Shown here: positions 34,441 through 43,194 of the stretch, piece after piece
Layout of the letters: each line of letters starts with the position of its first letter
Numbering within the stretch: position 1 is the stretch's first letter
Assembly (NCBI RefSeq): GCF_001421805.1
Contig: NZ_LMLC01000005.1
Coordinates: 526,389 to 590,388, forward strand
Direction: 5' to 3'
Length of the DNA stretch: 64,000 bases
Source: Sphingomonas sp. Leaf34
Lineage (GTDB): Bacteria > Pseudomonadota > Alphaproteobacteria > Sphingomonadales > Sphingomonadaceae
Position numbers and translations under genes: made by a program
Notes under the pieces: generated by a model
Database searches by the model: none
Told to the model about the DNA's origin: nothing
Seen by the model: the letters and a program-made list of their open reading frames with translations, nothing else

Positions 34441-35199
34441 TTACTGGAAGACGCTGGCGTCGAGCTTCAGCCGGGGCTGCGCGGGCGGTACCGGCTGCGA
34501 GACCGGCTGGAGGCGCGCCTGCGTGATCGTCTGGACCGGCATGTTCGACGCATATTGGCGCGAGGCCATAACGGGCTGGGCAGGCCGCGGCACGGCCCGC
34601 CCGCGCCACACATCGACCGCACGGTAGAAATCGGTGAACGGCCGCTCGAGGACGGGCAGGTTCTGCGCGGCGAACGCCGGCAGCGCCTCGGCCGACAGGC
34701 CCGCGCTCTGGGCGAGGACCGTATTCGCCGCGGTGCAGAAGTCGTCGCGCGCGGGCGATTGCGAGAAGAAGTTGTACAGCCGCGTCATCGAATCGTCGTA
34801 GCGATCCTGCCAGTCGCCGCCGCCGGACTTATATTCGCTGGCATAGGTCGCCTCGGCCTTGGCGAGCACCGGCTTCTGCGCCGACAGCAGCGCGTTGTAG
34901 CCCGCGACGATCACCACTTCCTGCGGCCCGCGACACGCGAGCGCGGCGACGTTCAACGCCGCGCGCAGATGCCAGACCTTGGCTGAGGTCGTCAGGTTGC
35001 GATTCGGCGTCGGATAGGTGCCGTCGGCGAGCGCCACGGGGATGACGATGGTCGGCGACGCGCCCTTGGGCATCACCGGCGCGGGCACGGGCACCATGAT
35101 GACGGGCGGCGCGACCGCCGCCACCGTCCGAGGCTTTTGCGCGCAGCCGGCCAGCAGGCCAAGCGCGGTAACGGACAGCAACGCAAACCGACGACTCAT
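34441..35199 (-). CDS. Predicted lipoprotein of unknown function
   Basis: 252 residues with a lipoprotein signal (MSRRFALLSVTALGLLAGC). The linker is rich in Val, Pro and Met. The main domain is helical (WHLRAALNVAALACRGPQEV, VIVAGYNALLSAQKPVLAKA) with Cys pairs that could bond, and RYDDSMTRLYNFFSQSP. No family recognised. The ATG is chosen at the lipobox-bearing signal; an upstream start only adds basic residues. It stands alone between two repeat-bearing gaps. Confidence 0.85.
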   Translation of the reverse strand: MSRRFALLSVTALGLLAGCAQKPRTVAAVAPPVIMVPVPAPVMPKGASPTIVIPVALADGTYPTPNRNLTTSAKVWHLRAALNVAALACRGPQEVVIVAGYNALLSAQKPVLAKAEATYASEYKSGGGDWQDRYDDSMTRLYNFFSQSPARDDFCTAANTVLAQSAGLSAEALPAFAAQNLPVLERPFTDFYRAVDVWRGRAVPRPAQPVMASRQYASNMPVQTITQARLQPVSQPVPPAQPRLKLDASVFQ

Positions 35200-35340
35200 C
35201 GCAACACCTCGTAACGTCCCCCGACCGGACACCTTTTGCCACGCATAAGGTTAACGAGGCGTAAGCCGTACGCGGTTTGCGGCGAATGGAGCGGGGGCGG
35301 GGTTGGGCCCGTGCCGAGCCGGGGGGCTCGCGGATCACCT

Positions 35341-35444
35341 CCACCCCGGCGGAGGCCGGGGCCCAAGTGAAGAGGTTGCGGTAACGGCGCGCGACCTCCG
35401 TCAGCGACGTCCCCCAATTGGGCCCCGGCCTTCGCCGGGGTGGT
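35341..35444. repeat. Family A palindromic repeat
   Basis: Complete copy with both arms in the 435 bp gap between the lipoprotein and nitronate monooxygenase genes. The gap also holds a family D element and nothing else recognised. Confidence 0.85.
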
Positions 35445-35498
35445 GGTGGTGGGAGGCCACTGTTCAGAATGCTGGCTCAATGAGAAAACGCTCGGCTC

Positions 35499-35624
35499 GA
35501 TCCTCCCCCGCAAGGGGGAGGTGGCAGGCGTCAGCCTGACGGAGGGGGAGGTCAGCGCTGACCGCTGTTCCGTGTCCTCCCCCTCCGTCGTCTTCGGCGC
35601 GACCTCCCCTTGGCGGAGGAGGAT
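35499..35624. repeat. Family D palindromic repeat
   Basis: Same make-up as the copy near 34.4 kb (CCTCCCCC-GCAA-GGGGGAGG, then GGCAGGCGTCAGCCTGACGG). It ends 10 bases from the stop of the nitronate monooxygenase gene, again at a 3' end. Confidence 0.85.
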
Positions 35625-35634
35625 CACGATCGTC

Positions 35635-36702
35635 TCAGGCCGCGCGTGCTTCGAGCGCAGCCGCGGCCTGCGCCATCAGCCCGGCGATGATGTCCGCGAC
35701 CGGCTCCTCGCGCTTGACCATGCCGACCGACTGGCCCGCCATCACCGAGCCATGCTCGACATCGCCGTCGATCACTGCGCGGCGCAACGCGCCTGCCCAG
35801 TAATGCTCGATCTGCAACTGCGCCTCGGCCATTTCCACGCGGCCACCGTCGAGGTGCCCGGCAACCTCACGCTGCTTGGCGGTGAACAGCTCGCTCGACG
35901 CGTTCTTGAGCGCGCGGACCGGAATGACGGGTAACCGCGCATCGATCTGCACGCTGGCGATCGCATCGCGTGCCGACGCGCGGATGAACGCCTTTTTGAA
36001 ATTGGCATGCGCGATCGATTCGGTCGCACACACGAACAGCGTGCCGAGCTGGACACCCGCCGCGCCCATGTCGAGATAGCCCGCAATCGCCTCGCCGCGG
36101 CCGATCCCGCCCGCGACGAACACCGGCACCTGCTCGGCGATCTCGGGCAGCATCTCCTGCGCGAGGACGCTGGTCGAGACCGGGCCGATGTGCCCGCCGG
36201 CTTCCATGCCCTCGATCACCAGCGCGTCGACGCCGCTGCGGATCAGCTTCTTGGCGAGCGCCAGCGCGGGCGAAAACGCGATCAGTTTCGCGCCGGTTTC
36301 CTTGATCGCCTCGATGCTGCCCTTGGGCGGCAGGCCACCGGCGAGCACGACATGCCCCACCTTGTGCTTGGCGCACACCGCGATCAGCTCGAACAGATCG
36401 GGGTGCATCGTGATCAGGTTCACGCCGAACGGCTTGTCGGTCAGCGCCTTGGTCGCGGCGATCTCGGTATCGAGCAGCGCCGGCGTCATCGCGCCGCACG
36501 CGATCACCCCGAACCCGCCCGCGTTCGAGATCGCCGAGACAAGATGCCGCTCGGACACCCACGACATCGCACCGCCAAGGATGGCGACCTGCGATCCGAG
36601 GAACTCCGCGCCGCGCGCCATGCGGCGTGCGAGCCGCTCGGCGCCTACCGAGTGAAGGGGGGCGGGGGAGGAAGTAGCCTGAAGCGCGGACATGTCGGTC
36701 AT
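35635..36702 (-). CDS. Nitronate monooxygenase family flavoprotein
   Basis: FMN-dependent enzyme of the 2-nitropropane dioxygenase/enoyl-ACP reductase II fold, 355 residues. Seen: AILGGAMSWVSERHLVSAIS at the start, SNAGGFGVIACG, the substrate-side VIEGMEAGGHIG with the conserved His, and the phosphate-binding FVAGGIGRGEAIAGYLDMGA. Oxidises alkyl nitronates, or could be an FMN-type reductase. Single gene, with repeats on its 3' side and a 38 bp palindromic remnant on its 5' side. Confidence 0.9.
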   Translation of the reverse strand: MTDMSALQATSSPAPLHSVGAERLARRMARGAEFLGSQVAILGGAMSWVSERHLVSAISNAGGFGVIACGAMTPALLDTEIAATKALTDKPFGVNLITMHPDLFELIAVCAKHKVGHVVLAGGLPPKGSIEAIKETGAKLIAFSPALALAKKLIRSGVDALVIEGMEAGGHIGPVSTSVLAQEMLPEIAEQVPVFVAGGIGRGEAIAGYLDMGAAGVQLGTLFVCATESIAHANFKKAFIRASARDAIASVQIDARLPVIPVRALKNASSELFTAKQREVAGHLDGGRVEMAEAQLQIEHYWAGALRRAVIDGDVEHGSVMAGQSVGMVKREEPVADIIAGLMAQAAAALEARAA

Positions 36703-36713
36703 CCGACCCGCCT

Positions 36714-36753
36714 AGCCCTCCCCCGACCCCTCCCGCAAGCGGGAGGGGAGAGA
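36714..36753. repeat. Short family D-like palindrome
   Basis: CCCTCCC..CCCTCCCGC-AAGC-GGGAGGG hairpin in the 52 bp gap between lysC and the nitronate monooxygenase gene. Only one half of the family layout is left. Confidence 0.5.
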
Positions 36754-36754
36754 T

Positions 36755-38008
36755 TTACGCTGCATCCTCGGCATCGAGCCCGTAGGCGGTATGCAGCACG
36801 CGCACCGCAAGTTCGGTATAATCCTCTTCGATCAGCACGCTGACCTTGATCTCCGACGTCGCGATCGCCTGGATATTGATCCCGCGTTCGCCGAGCGTCG
36901 TGAACATCGTCGAGGCGACACCCGCATGGCTGCGCATGCCGACGCCGACCACCGAGACCTTGGCGACGCGCGTATCGTGGACGATCGTCGCATAGCCGAT
37001 CGCGTCCTTCGCCTTGTCGAGGATATCGAGCGAGCGCGCGAGGTCCGCGGCGGGCACGGTGAAGGTGACGTCGGTCGAGCCGGTCGAATGCGCGACGTTC
37101 TGCACGATCATGTCGACGTTGATGCCGCCGTCCGCGAGCGGCGCGAAGATCGCCGCGACCGAGCCGGGGCGATCGCTGACCTGCGTCAGCGTGATCTTCG
37201 CCTCGTTCTTGTCGTGGGCGATGCCGGTGATGAGCTGGCGTTCCATATCGTCGATTTCCTCTTCGCCCACGATCAGCGTGCCGCGGTGGCCGTCATTGGT
37301 ATCGCCGTCTTCGAACGAAGACAGCACGCGCACGCGCACATTCTCTTTCATCGCCAGGCCGACAGACCGGGTCTGCAGCACCTTGGCACCGACGCTGGCG
37401 AGTTCCAGCATCTCTTCATACGTCACCTTGCCGAGCTTCCGCGCGCGAGGGACGATCCGGGGATCCGTCGTGTAGACGCCGTCGACATCGGTATAGATGT
37501 CGCAGCGATCCGCCTTCATCGCCGCCGCCATCGCGACCGCCGACGTATCCGACCCGCCACGCCCCAACGTCGTGACGCGCTGGCCCTCCGCCACGCCCTG
37601 GAACCCCGGGATCACCGCGACGACGCCATCGGCCAGACTCGCGTCGAGCGCGGCGGTATCGATCTCGCCGATCCGCGCCGAGCCGTGCGCGTCCGAGGTG
37701 TTGATCGGCAGCTGCCAGCCGAGCCACGACCGCGCCTTGCAGCCCGCCGCCTGCAAAGCGATCGCAAGCAGCCCGCTCGTGATCTGCTCGCCGGCCGAGA
37801 CGACGACGTCATATTCCTTCGCATCGTACAGCGACGACGCCTCGCGGCAGAAGCCGACCAGCCGGTCGGTCTCGCCCGCCATCGCCGAGACGACGACCGC
37901 GACCTGGTTGCCCGCATCGACTTCGCGCTTCACGCGCGCGGCGACGTTGCGGATCCGCTCGATCCCGGCCATCGACGTGCCGCCGAATTTCATCACGATA
38001 CGGGCCAT
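36755..38008 (-). CDS. lysC: Aspartate kinase
   Basis: First step of the aspartate family pathway (Lys, Thr, Met, diaminopimelate). 417 residues, the usual length of monofunctional enzymes. Kinase domain motifs: VMKFGGTSMAGIERI at the start, LGRGGSDTSAVAMAAAMKA, and CDIYTDVDGVYTTDPRIVP. Two ACT domains at the C-terminus (SDRPGSVAAIFAPLADGGIN and VGVGMRSHAGVASTMFTTLG) would bind Lys or Thr for feedback. The start MARIVMKFGG is clear. Divergent from ubiG with only 52 bp between start codons, so their promoters must overlap. Confidence 0.97.
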   Translation of the reverse strand: MARIVMKFGGTSMAGIERIRNVAARVKREVDAGNQVAVVVSAMAGETDRLVGFCREASSLYDAKEYDVVVSAGEQITSGLLAIALQAAGCKARSWLGWQLPINTSDAHGSARIGEIDTAALDASLADGVVAVIPGFQGVAEGQRVTTLGRGGSDTSAVAMAAAMKADRCDIYTDVDGVYTTDPRIVPRARKLGKVTYEEMLELASVGAKVLQTRSVGLAMKENVRVRVLSSFEDGDTNDGHRGTLIVGEEEIDDMERQLITGIAHDKNEAKITLTQVSDRPGSVAAIFAPLADGGINVDMIVQNVAHSTGSTDVTFTVPAADLARSLDILDKAKDAIGYATIVHDTRVAKVSVVGVGMRSHAGVASTMFTTLGERGINIQAIATSEIKVSVLIEEDYTELAVRVLHTAYGLDAEDAA

Positions 38009-38060
38009 GAACTGCGCAAATCCCTTTGGGTCGAAGCGGCGGCCCTGATAGGTAGCGCGC

Positions 38061-38801
38061 ATGATACTGGCAAGTGACACCGTAAACGGCGCAACAATCG
38101 ATCCGCGCGAGGCCGCGCATTTCGGCACGATGGCAAAGGACTGGTGGGACCCCAAGGGCTCGTCCGCGCCACTCCACAAGCTCAACCCACCGCGGCTGCG
38201 CTATATCCGCGAGCAGGTCGACGCGCATTGGGGCGGCGACGGTGCGACCTTCACGCCGCTGGCGGGCAAGACCGCGCTCGACGTCGGCTGCGGCGCGGGG
38301 TTGCTCTGCGAGCCGCTCGCCCGGCTCGGCGCGGCGGTGACGGGGATCGACGCCGCGCCCGAGAATATCGCGGTGGCGGAGATCCATGCGGCGCAGAGCG
38401 GTCTGGCGATCGACTATCGCGCGGGCGGCGTCGAGGGGCTCGTCGGCCAGTTCGATCTCGTCACCAGCCTCGAGGTGATTGAGCATGTCAGCGATCCCGC
38501 CGGATTCGTGCGCGGCCTCGCCCGCGTGCTGGCGGACGGCGGGTTGCTGATCCTGTCGACGCCCAACCGCACGCCGCTGTCGCGGCTCGCGATGATCACG
38601 CTGGCGGAGGGCACCGGCACGATCCCCAAGGGCACGCACGACTGGAACAAGTTTCTGACGCCCGAGGAACTGACGGCGTTGCTGAAGGATGCGGGGCTGC
38701 GCGTGACGGACACGCGCGGCCTGAGCTTCTCGCCGGCGACCGGCTTTACGCTGAGCGATTCGACCAGCCTCGATTACTTCCTGACCGCGGTAAAAGCCTG
38801 A
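38061..38801 (+). CDS. ubiG: Bifunctional 2-polyprenyl-6-hydroxyphenol/demethylubiquinol O-methyltransferase UbiG
   Basis: Does both O-methylations of ubiquinone synthesis. 246 residues. UbiG hallmarks seen: WWDPKGSSAPLHKLNPPRLR near the N-terminus, the SAM motif ALDVGCGAGLLCEPLARLGA, and TSLEVIEHVSDPAGFVRG with ILSTPNRTPLSRL. The ATG is 52 bp from the lysC start, head to head. It is followed by a family A repeat that would lie at its transcript end. Confidence 0.97.
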   Translation: MILASDTVNGATIDPREAAHFGTMAKDWWDPKGSSAPLHKLNPPRLRYIREQVDAHWGGDGATFTPLAGKTALDVGCGAGLLCEPLARLGAAVTGIDAAPENIAVAEIHAAQSGLAIDYRAGGVEGLVGQFDLVTSLEVIEHVSDPAGFVRGLARVLADGGLLILSTPNRTPLSRLAMITLAEGTGTIPKGTHDWNKFLTPEELTALLKDAGLRVTDTRGLSFSPATGFTLSDSTSLDYFLTAVKA

Positions 38802-38818
38802 TCCGTGGCCTCTTCCCC

Positions 38819-38924
38819 TCCACCCCGGCGGAGGCCGGGGCCCAATTGGGAAGGCCGTGGTAACGAAACGCTGCCCCTGATCACCGCCGTCCCCCAATTG
38901 GGCCTCGGCCTCCGCCGGGGTGGG
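38819..38924. repeat. Family A palindromic repeat
   Basis: Both arms present (CCCCGGCGGAGGCCGGGG with CCCAATTGG, and its inverse with one change). Lies 18 bases after the ubiG stop. Confidence 0.85.
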
Positions 38925-38974
38925 GCCTATCAGGATGGTGGCATCAGTGGTTGAGCGCCCCCCTCCCCAACGCT

Positions 38975-39027
38975 GTTCACCCGCGAAGGCGGGGGCCCAG
39001 TCTGGGCACCCGCCTTCGCGGGTGAAC
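38975..39027. repeat. Family B palindrome abutting a start codon
   Basis: GTTCACCCGCGAAGGC...GCCTTCGCGGGTGAAC, a near-perfect palindrome whose last base is directly followed by the ATG of the glycosyltransferase gene. The right arm would therefore occupy the ribosome-binding region. Confidence 0.85.
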
Positions 39028-40461
39028 ATGCTTCTGTTGCTCGCGGCGCCGGCGATATTCCTTATCACCCTCGCCCTCCTCCGCCCCGTCGACCACGACG
39101 AAAGCCAGTACGTCGCCGCCGCCGCGCTCACTGCGCGCGGGCTGCTCCCCTATCGCGACTTCGCGTACCTCCAGACACCACTTCAGCCCTACCTCTTCGC
39201 CCCCCTCGCACTGCTCGCCCGCGCATGGACCTGGCCAGCGCTCCGCATCGCCAACGCGCTGCTGGGGTTCGCCACGATCGCCGCGGTCCACCGCGCCGCG
39301 CGGATCGGTGGCGCCGGCCCCCGCGCCGCCGCCATCGCGGCCGCGCTGTTCGCCACCTGCGACATCCTGCTCTTCAGCATCGGTACCGCGCGCAACGACG
39401 CACTCCCCGCCGCGTGTCTCGCGCTCGCACTCCCCGCCATCGTCAGGACCGCGCGCACCCAGGCGCGCCGTCGCGACGCGCTCCTGATCGGCGCACTGCT
39501 TGCCGCCGCCGCCGCCGCCAAGATCTCCTATGCGCTGCCCGCGCTCACCTACGGCATCTGGACTCTGCTCCGCGCCGACCGCCGCCCCTGGTGGACGCTG
39601 CTCGGCGCGCTCCCCTTCGCGGCACTTACTGGCGCAGTGTTCCTCCAGGCCCCCGACGCCTTCCTGTTCGGCGTGCTCGGCTTTCCCGGCCGGGCGCCGA
39701 CCGAATGGTATCAGGCGCTCCCCTGGAAGCTATCGAACGCAGCGAAGCTCATCGACACGCTCAAGTTCCTCGCGCTCGGCCCCGCCCTGCTGGCGATCGT
39801 CGCCACCACGGGCAGGCGCCACCGTTGGCACCTGATCCTAGACCTGCTGATCCTCGCCGGCCTGATCGCAGCGCTCGCACCGGTGCCGACATGGCGCCAA
39901 TATCTGCTCCCGATGTTGCCCGCCCTGTTCGTGCGCCTGGCGCTGGTCTGGCACGCACACCCACCCGGCAAGGCGATGCGGATCGCCGCTGTCGTGTTTG
40001 CCTGCGCCGGTCTTGCGCCGACCGTCGAGGCCGTGGCGAACGGCGGCATCCCAATGCGCGACGCGCTGCGGACCGCCACCGCGGTGCGGAAGACGCTGGA
40101 CCGCGCGCACGTCACCGGCCCGGTCGCGACGCTCTCCCCGCAATTCCTCCCAGGCGCGGCGATCGACCCGCGCTTCGCCCCCGGCCCCTTCTATTTTCGC
40201 AGTACGGCGCTGCTCGACGCCGGGCAGGAACGCCGCCTCCACCTCGTCTCGCACGCGCGGGTCGGACTGCTCGGCGATCCGCCCGCGATCCTGACCGGCG
40301 GCGAAGGCGCCTGGAGCAGCGGCGACGACCGGATCGACGCGCTGCTCGCCGCCTACGCGATCCGCCGCGGATACCAGGCGGTACCGGTCCCCGGCACCCG
40401 CTTCACGCTGTACGTCGCACGCCCTGCTTCGCCGCGACCAGTCCCGCATAATAGTCCATGA
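39028..40461 (+). CDS. GT39/ArnT-like membrane glycosyltransferase
   Basis: Polytopic GT-C-type transferase of 477 residues that would use a lipid-linked sugar donor at the periplasmic face. The first loop has VDHDESQYVAAAALTARGLL, the acidic DxDE-like motif of the PMT/ArnT group, followed by YRDFAYLQTPLQPYLFAP, also family-typical (YxDFxxxQxPLxPY). About 10-12 helices, then a C-terminal periplasmic part. Start taken at the ATG just after a family B palindrome; the frame is open further upstream only through repeat sequence. Its 3' end overlaps the convergent GT4 gene by 59 bases. Confidence 0.87.
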   Translation: MLLLLAAPAIFLITLALLRPVDHDESQYVAAAALTARGLLPYRDFAYLQTPLQPYLFAPLALLARAWTWPALRIANALLGFATIAAVHRAARIGGAGPRAAAIAAALFATCDILLFSIGTARNDALPAACLALALPAIVRTARTQARRRDALLIGALLAAAAAAKISYALPALTYGIWTLLRADRRPWWTLLGALPFAALTGAVFLQAPDAFLFGVLGFPGRAPTEWYQALPWKLSNAAKLIDTLKFLALGPALLAIVATTGRRHRWHLILDLLILAGLIAALAPVPTWRQYLLPMLPALFVRLALVWHAHPPGKAMRIAAVVFACAGLAPTVEAVANGGIPMRDALRTATAVRKTLDRAHVTGPVATLSPQFLPGAAIDPRFAPGPFYFRSTALLDAGQERRLHLVSHARVGLLGDPPAILTGGEGAWSSGDDRIDALLAAYAIRRGYQAVPVPGTRFTLYVARPASPRPVPHNSP

Positions 40462-41587
40462 GCTCGACCGCATGCTCGCGATCGCTGCGAACGTGCCGGG
40501 CCGCCACCGCTGCCGCGCGCCTGAGCAAAATGCGGTCGCGCGCGAACAGCCGACCGATCGCCGCCGCCGCGCTCTCCGCCTCGCGCGCTGCGTAGAGCTC
40601 GCTCGCGTGGGCGTCCGCGACTTCCGCGCAGCCCCCCGTGTCGGGCACGATCAGCGGCAGGCCCGACGCCATCGCCTCCGACGCGACCAGCCCGAACGGC
40701 TCGGCTTCCGACCCGTGGATCAGCGCATCGCAGCTCGCCATGATCCGCGCCAGCCGCTCGCGATCATAGACCGGCGCGAACATCCGGATATGCGGCGATC
40801 CGCCGATCCGCCGCGCGATCGCCTTGCTCTGTGCACCGGTGCCGATCAGGATCAGCCCGACCGGCAACGTCGCGCCGGCCCGCGCCACCGCATCGACCAC
40901 CAAAGGCCAGCGCTTCTCGCCGTGATGCCGCCCGAGCCCGAGCAGCAGCATACCGTCCTCGGGCAGGCCGCACTGTTGCAGCAAGGCCGCCCGCAACCGC
41001 GGGTCGCGCAGGTCCGGCGAGAAATGCCCGCGTTCGATTCCCAGTGGCATCGCCACGTCGATCCGCACGCCGCGCGCGCGCAAACGCTTTTCCAACGCCG
41101 GGCCGTTGGTGACGACGACGTCGTATTTCTCGAGGAAGCGCCGCATGTACCGGCTGTACCAGCCAAACCCGCGCTCGATCTGGTCATGGCTCGCCACGCC
41201 CGCGAACCAGCGCTGCGCATAGGCCGCGATGTTGTCGTTGTGCATGAAGAACGCCTTGACCGCGCGGCCCTGCCAGTCGCCGACGAACCACGCGGGCCGC
41301 CACGGCGAGCAGCATTCGACCACGTCCGGGTCGAGGTCGTCGAGGACGCGGTGGATCGCGCGCTCGTTCCAGAACAGCCCGTAGTTGCTATCGAACGGCA
41401 TCCCCGGCGACTTGAGGTATAGGATCCGCCCGCCGCCCGGCCGTTCCTCGATGCGGTCCTCCTTGCCCGGCGCGACGACGATCAGTTCATGACCCATATC
41501 CGCCATGATCCCCATCTTGCGGTCGACATAGGTCCGCACGCCCCCACCGGTCGGCGAGTAAAACTCGTTGACGTCGACGATCCTCAC
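40403..41587 (-). CDS. Glycosyltransferase family 4-type enzyme
   Basis: GT-B fold transferase, 394 residues, cytoplasmic or membrane-associated. The N-terminus MRIVDVNEFYSPTGGGVRTY has the Gly-rich acceptor loop, LLLGLGRHHGEKRWPLVVDA marks the donor domain, and SEAEPFGLVASEAMASGLP carries the EPFGxxxxEAMxxGxP motif with the catalytic-site glutamates. Donor and acceptor unknown. Similar genes in Sphingomonadaceae often sit beside glycolipid or exopolysaccharide genes (general knowledge). The C-terminal 19 codons lie on the complement of the GT39 gene's end. Confidence 0.9.
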   Translation of the reverse strand: MRIVDVNEFYSPTGGGVRTYVDRKMGIMADMGHELIVVAPGKEDRIEERPGGGRILYLKSPGMPFDSNYGLFWNERAIHRVLDDLDPDVVECCSPWRPAWFVGDWQGRAVKAFFMHNDNIAAYAQRWFAGVASHDQIERGFGWYSRYMRRFLEKYDVVVTNGPALEKRLRARGVRIDVAMPLGIERGHFSPDLRDPRLRAALLQQCGLPEDGMLLLGLGRHHGEKRWPLVVDAVARAGATLPVGLILIGTGAQSKAIARRIGGSPHIRMFAPVYDRERLARIMASCDALIHGSEAEPFGLVASEAMASGLPLIVPDTGGCAEVADAHASELYAAREAESAAAAIGRLFARDRILLRRAAAVAARHVRSDREHAVELMDYYAGLVAAKQGVRRTA

Positions 41588-41611
41588 GCTCCGATTCTCA
41601 CGTCACGATCC

Positions 41612-42127
41612 TCATGGCGTGACCGGCCCGAACCCGCCGAGCCCGCGCAGATATTGCGCGGCGATCTGCACGCTCGTCACGCCGGCCCCCACCTCGACCA
41701 GCGCCTGCTCGACCTTGGGCCGCGACCGCCCGAGCTTTACGTTGCTTGCAAACCCCGCGCCGTCGGACCAGACGCTGAACTTGTTCTTCCCGTCGCGATT
41801 GTGCGTCAGCAACAGCGCGTAGCGGCCCGGCCGCGGCACCCGGATGCACATCGTCGCAGGGCCGCTCGCGGGCGTCGGCACGACCACCCGTCGAAACGTC
41901 TTGCCCGCCGCGATCAGATCGCGGTCGTCCTTCAGAAAATCCGCTTCGTCGCCCGGATAAAGTTCGAGCTTCAACGCGCCCGTGCGATCCTTCAGCCCAG
42001 TGATCTCGACCGCGATCGCCGGGCCTTCTCCCGGCCGGCACGCCGCCGCGTCGCTGCCGAGCACCTGCGCGCGCGCGGGTCCCGCCGATACGACCGACGC
42101 GATCACCGCCAGACCATAGCGAATCAT
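41612..42127 (-). CDS. DUF2141 family exported protein
   Basis: 171-residue secreted protein with a signal peptide (MIRYGLAVIASVVSAGPARA). The DUF2141 pattern is seen: IAVEITGLKDRTGALKLELY, VVPTPASGPATMCIRVPRPG, YALLLTHNRDGKNKFSVWSDG and GFASNVKLGRSRPK. No known activity for the family; the fold is expected to be a beta sandwich. It overlaps the upstream membrane protein gene by four bases (ATGA), so it is part of that unit, and the GT4 gene lies 24 bp upstream... of its stop on the same strand. Confidence 0.85.
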   Translation of the reverse strand: MIRYGLAVIASVVSAGPARAQVLGSDAAACRPGEGPAIAVEITGLKDRTGALKLELYPGDEADFLKDDRDLIAAGKTFRRVVVPTPASGPATMCIRVPRPGRYALLLTHNRDGKNKFSVWSDGAGFASNVKLGRSRPKVEQALVEVGAGVTSVQIAAQYLRGLGGFGPVTP

Positions 42128-43140
42128 GCCCGCATCCTGGTCAGCGCCGCGTGGATGCCGAACAGCACGATCAGGCCGACATGCACGAGCAAGGTCGCGG
42201 CCGCGGTAAACGCGATCAACTCCGACAGCGCCTGATCCTGGCCGATCAGCAGGATTGCGATATTGGCAAACAACAGATCCTTGTTCGGCACCAGCGGCAG
42301 GCGCGACACGAGCAGACGGCCCGCCGCGAGGAACAGCCACATCCCCATCGGCACCCCCGGCAGCGCGTAATGCCACGCGAACGCGATCAGCACCGATCCG
42401 CACAACAACCGCATGCAGTGGATCCCGAACACCCACCACAGCCGCGCGCGGGGCAGCGAAAACACGCGGCGCGAGAAGATCAGGAACGGCAGCGAAATCG
42501 CCAGCGTCACTCCTGCCGATGCCAGCACCGTGCGGAACTGGTCGTGCGTCAGCAGATGCCGACCAAGCGGCAACGCGATCGCCACCAGCAGCAGCGTGAC
42601 CGCATTGCCTGCGATCGCCGACAGGATCGTGACGTCCTTCACCGCGCCGAACGGCGACGCCACCATCCGCGCCCTGGCCCGCGCCCACGCATAGAAATAG
42701 GCGTCGCCCGAATAGCCGAACACGACTTCGTTCGCGATCCGCTTCTTGATCAGCGCGACGAGGCCGCCGAGCGGGATACCCCACAACCGACGGAAGATTA
42801 CAAAGTCGCCGGTCGGCGGCGACATGTAGAGCAGCGCGAAGCACAGATAGAAGCGCGGATCGTGCGGCACCGAGCGCGACAGCCCGGCAAGGCCCTGCCC
42901 GAGCAATGCGCGGCCGAGCCCCGCGATCATCGCCAGCGTCAGGACCGCGCCGATGATGGCTGGCCAGCGACTGCCGATCGTCTTCAGCGGCTCGAGGCCG
43001 GCGCGTGCTATGTCCGCATAGCTGTCGGCATCGGTCGACTTCGCTCGCGTGTTCAATTGCCGGTCCTCAAGCCGTTCTGCCGCGTGTCGCGCGGTCCAAT
43101 AGCCGCCCGTCGGCGCGCATGCACGTAAAGTCGGTTTCAT
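42124..43140 (-). CDS. Polytopic membrane protein of unknown function
   Basis: Not assigned. 338 residues. A polar N-terminal region of about 55 residues is followed by around seven or eight membrane helices (IIGAVLTLAMIAGLGRALLG, VTLLLVAIALPLG, LLIGQDQALSELIAFTAA). The conserved-looking loop SPPTGDFVIFRRLWGIPLGG and FGYSGDAYFYAWARAR are candidates for an active or binding site. The fold resembles lysylphosphatidylglycerol-synthase/flippase-type membrane regions only vaguely. Context (co-translated DUF2141, flanking glycosyltransferases) suggests a part in glycolipid or polysaccharide assembly. A start further inside is possible. Confidence 0.8.
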   Translation of the reverse strand: MKPTLRACAPTGGYWTARHAAERLEDRQLNTRAKSTDADSYADIARAGLEPLKTIGSRWPAIIGAVLTLAMIAGLGRALLGQGLAGLSRSVPHDPRFYLCFALLYMSPPTGDFVIFRRLWGIPLGGLVALIKKRIANEVVFGYSGDAYFYAWARARARMVASPFGAVKDVTILSAIAGNAVTLLLVAIALPLGRHLLTHDQFRTVLASAGVTLAISLPFLIFSRRVFSLPRARLWWVFGIHCMRLLCGSVLIAFAWHYALPGVPMGMWLFLAAGRLLVSRLPLVPNKDLLFANIAILLIGQDQALSELIAFTAAATLLVHVGLIVLFGIHAALTRMRA

Positions 43141-43194
43141 TCGGTCGCGATCTCCGCTCTACCAATCGCGCATTATGATGACCGCCATATTTCA

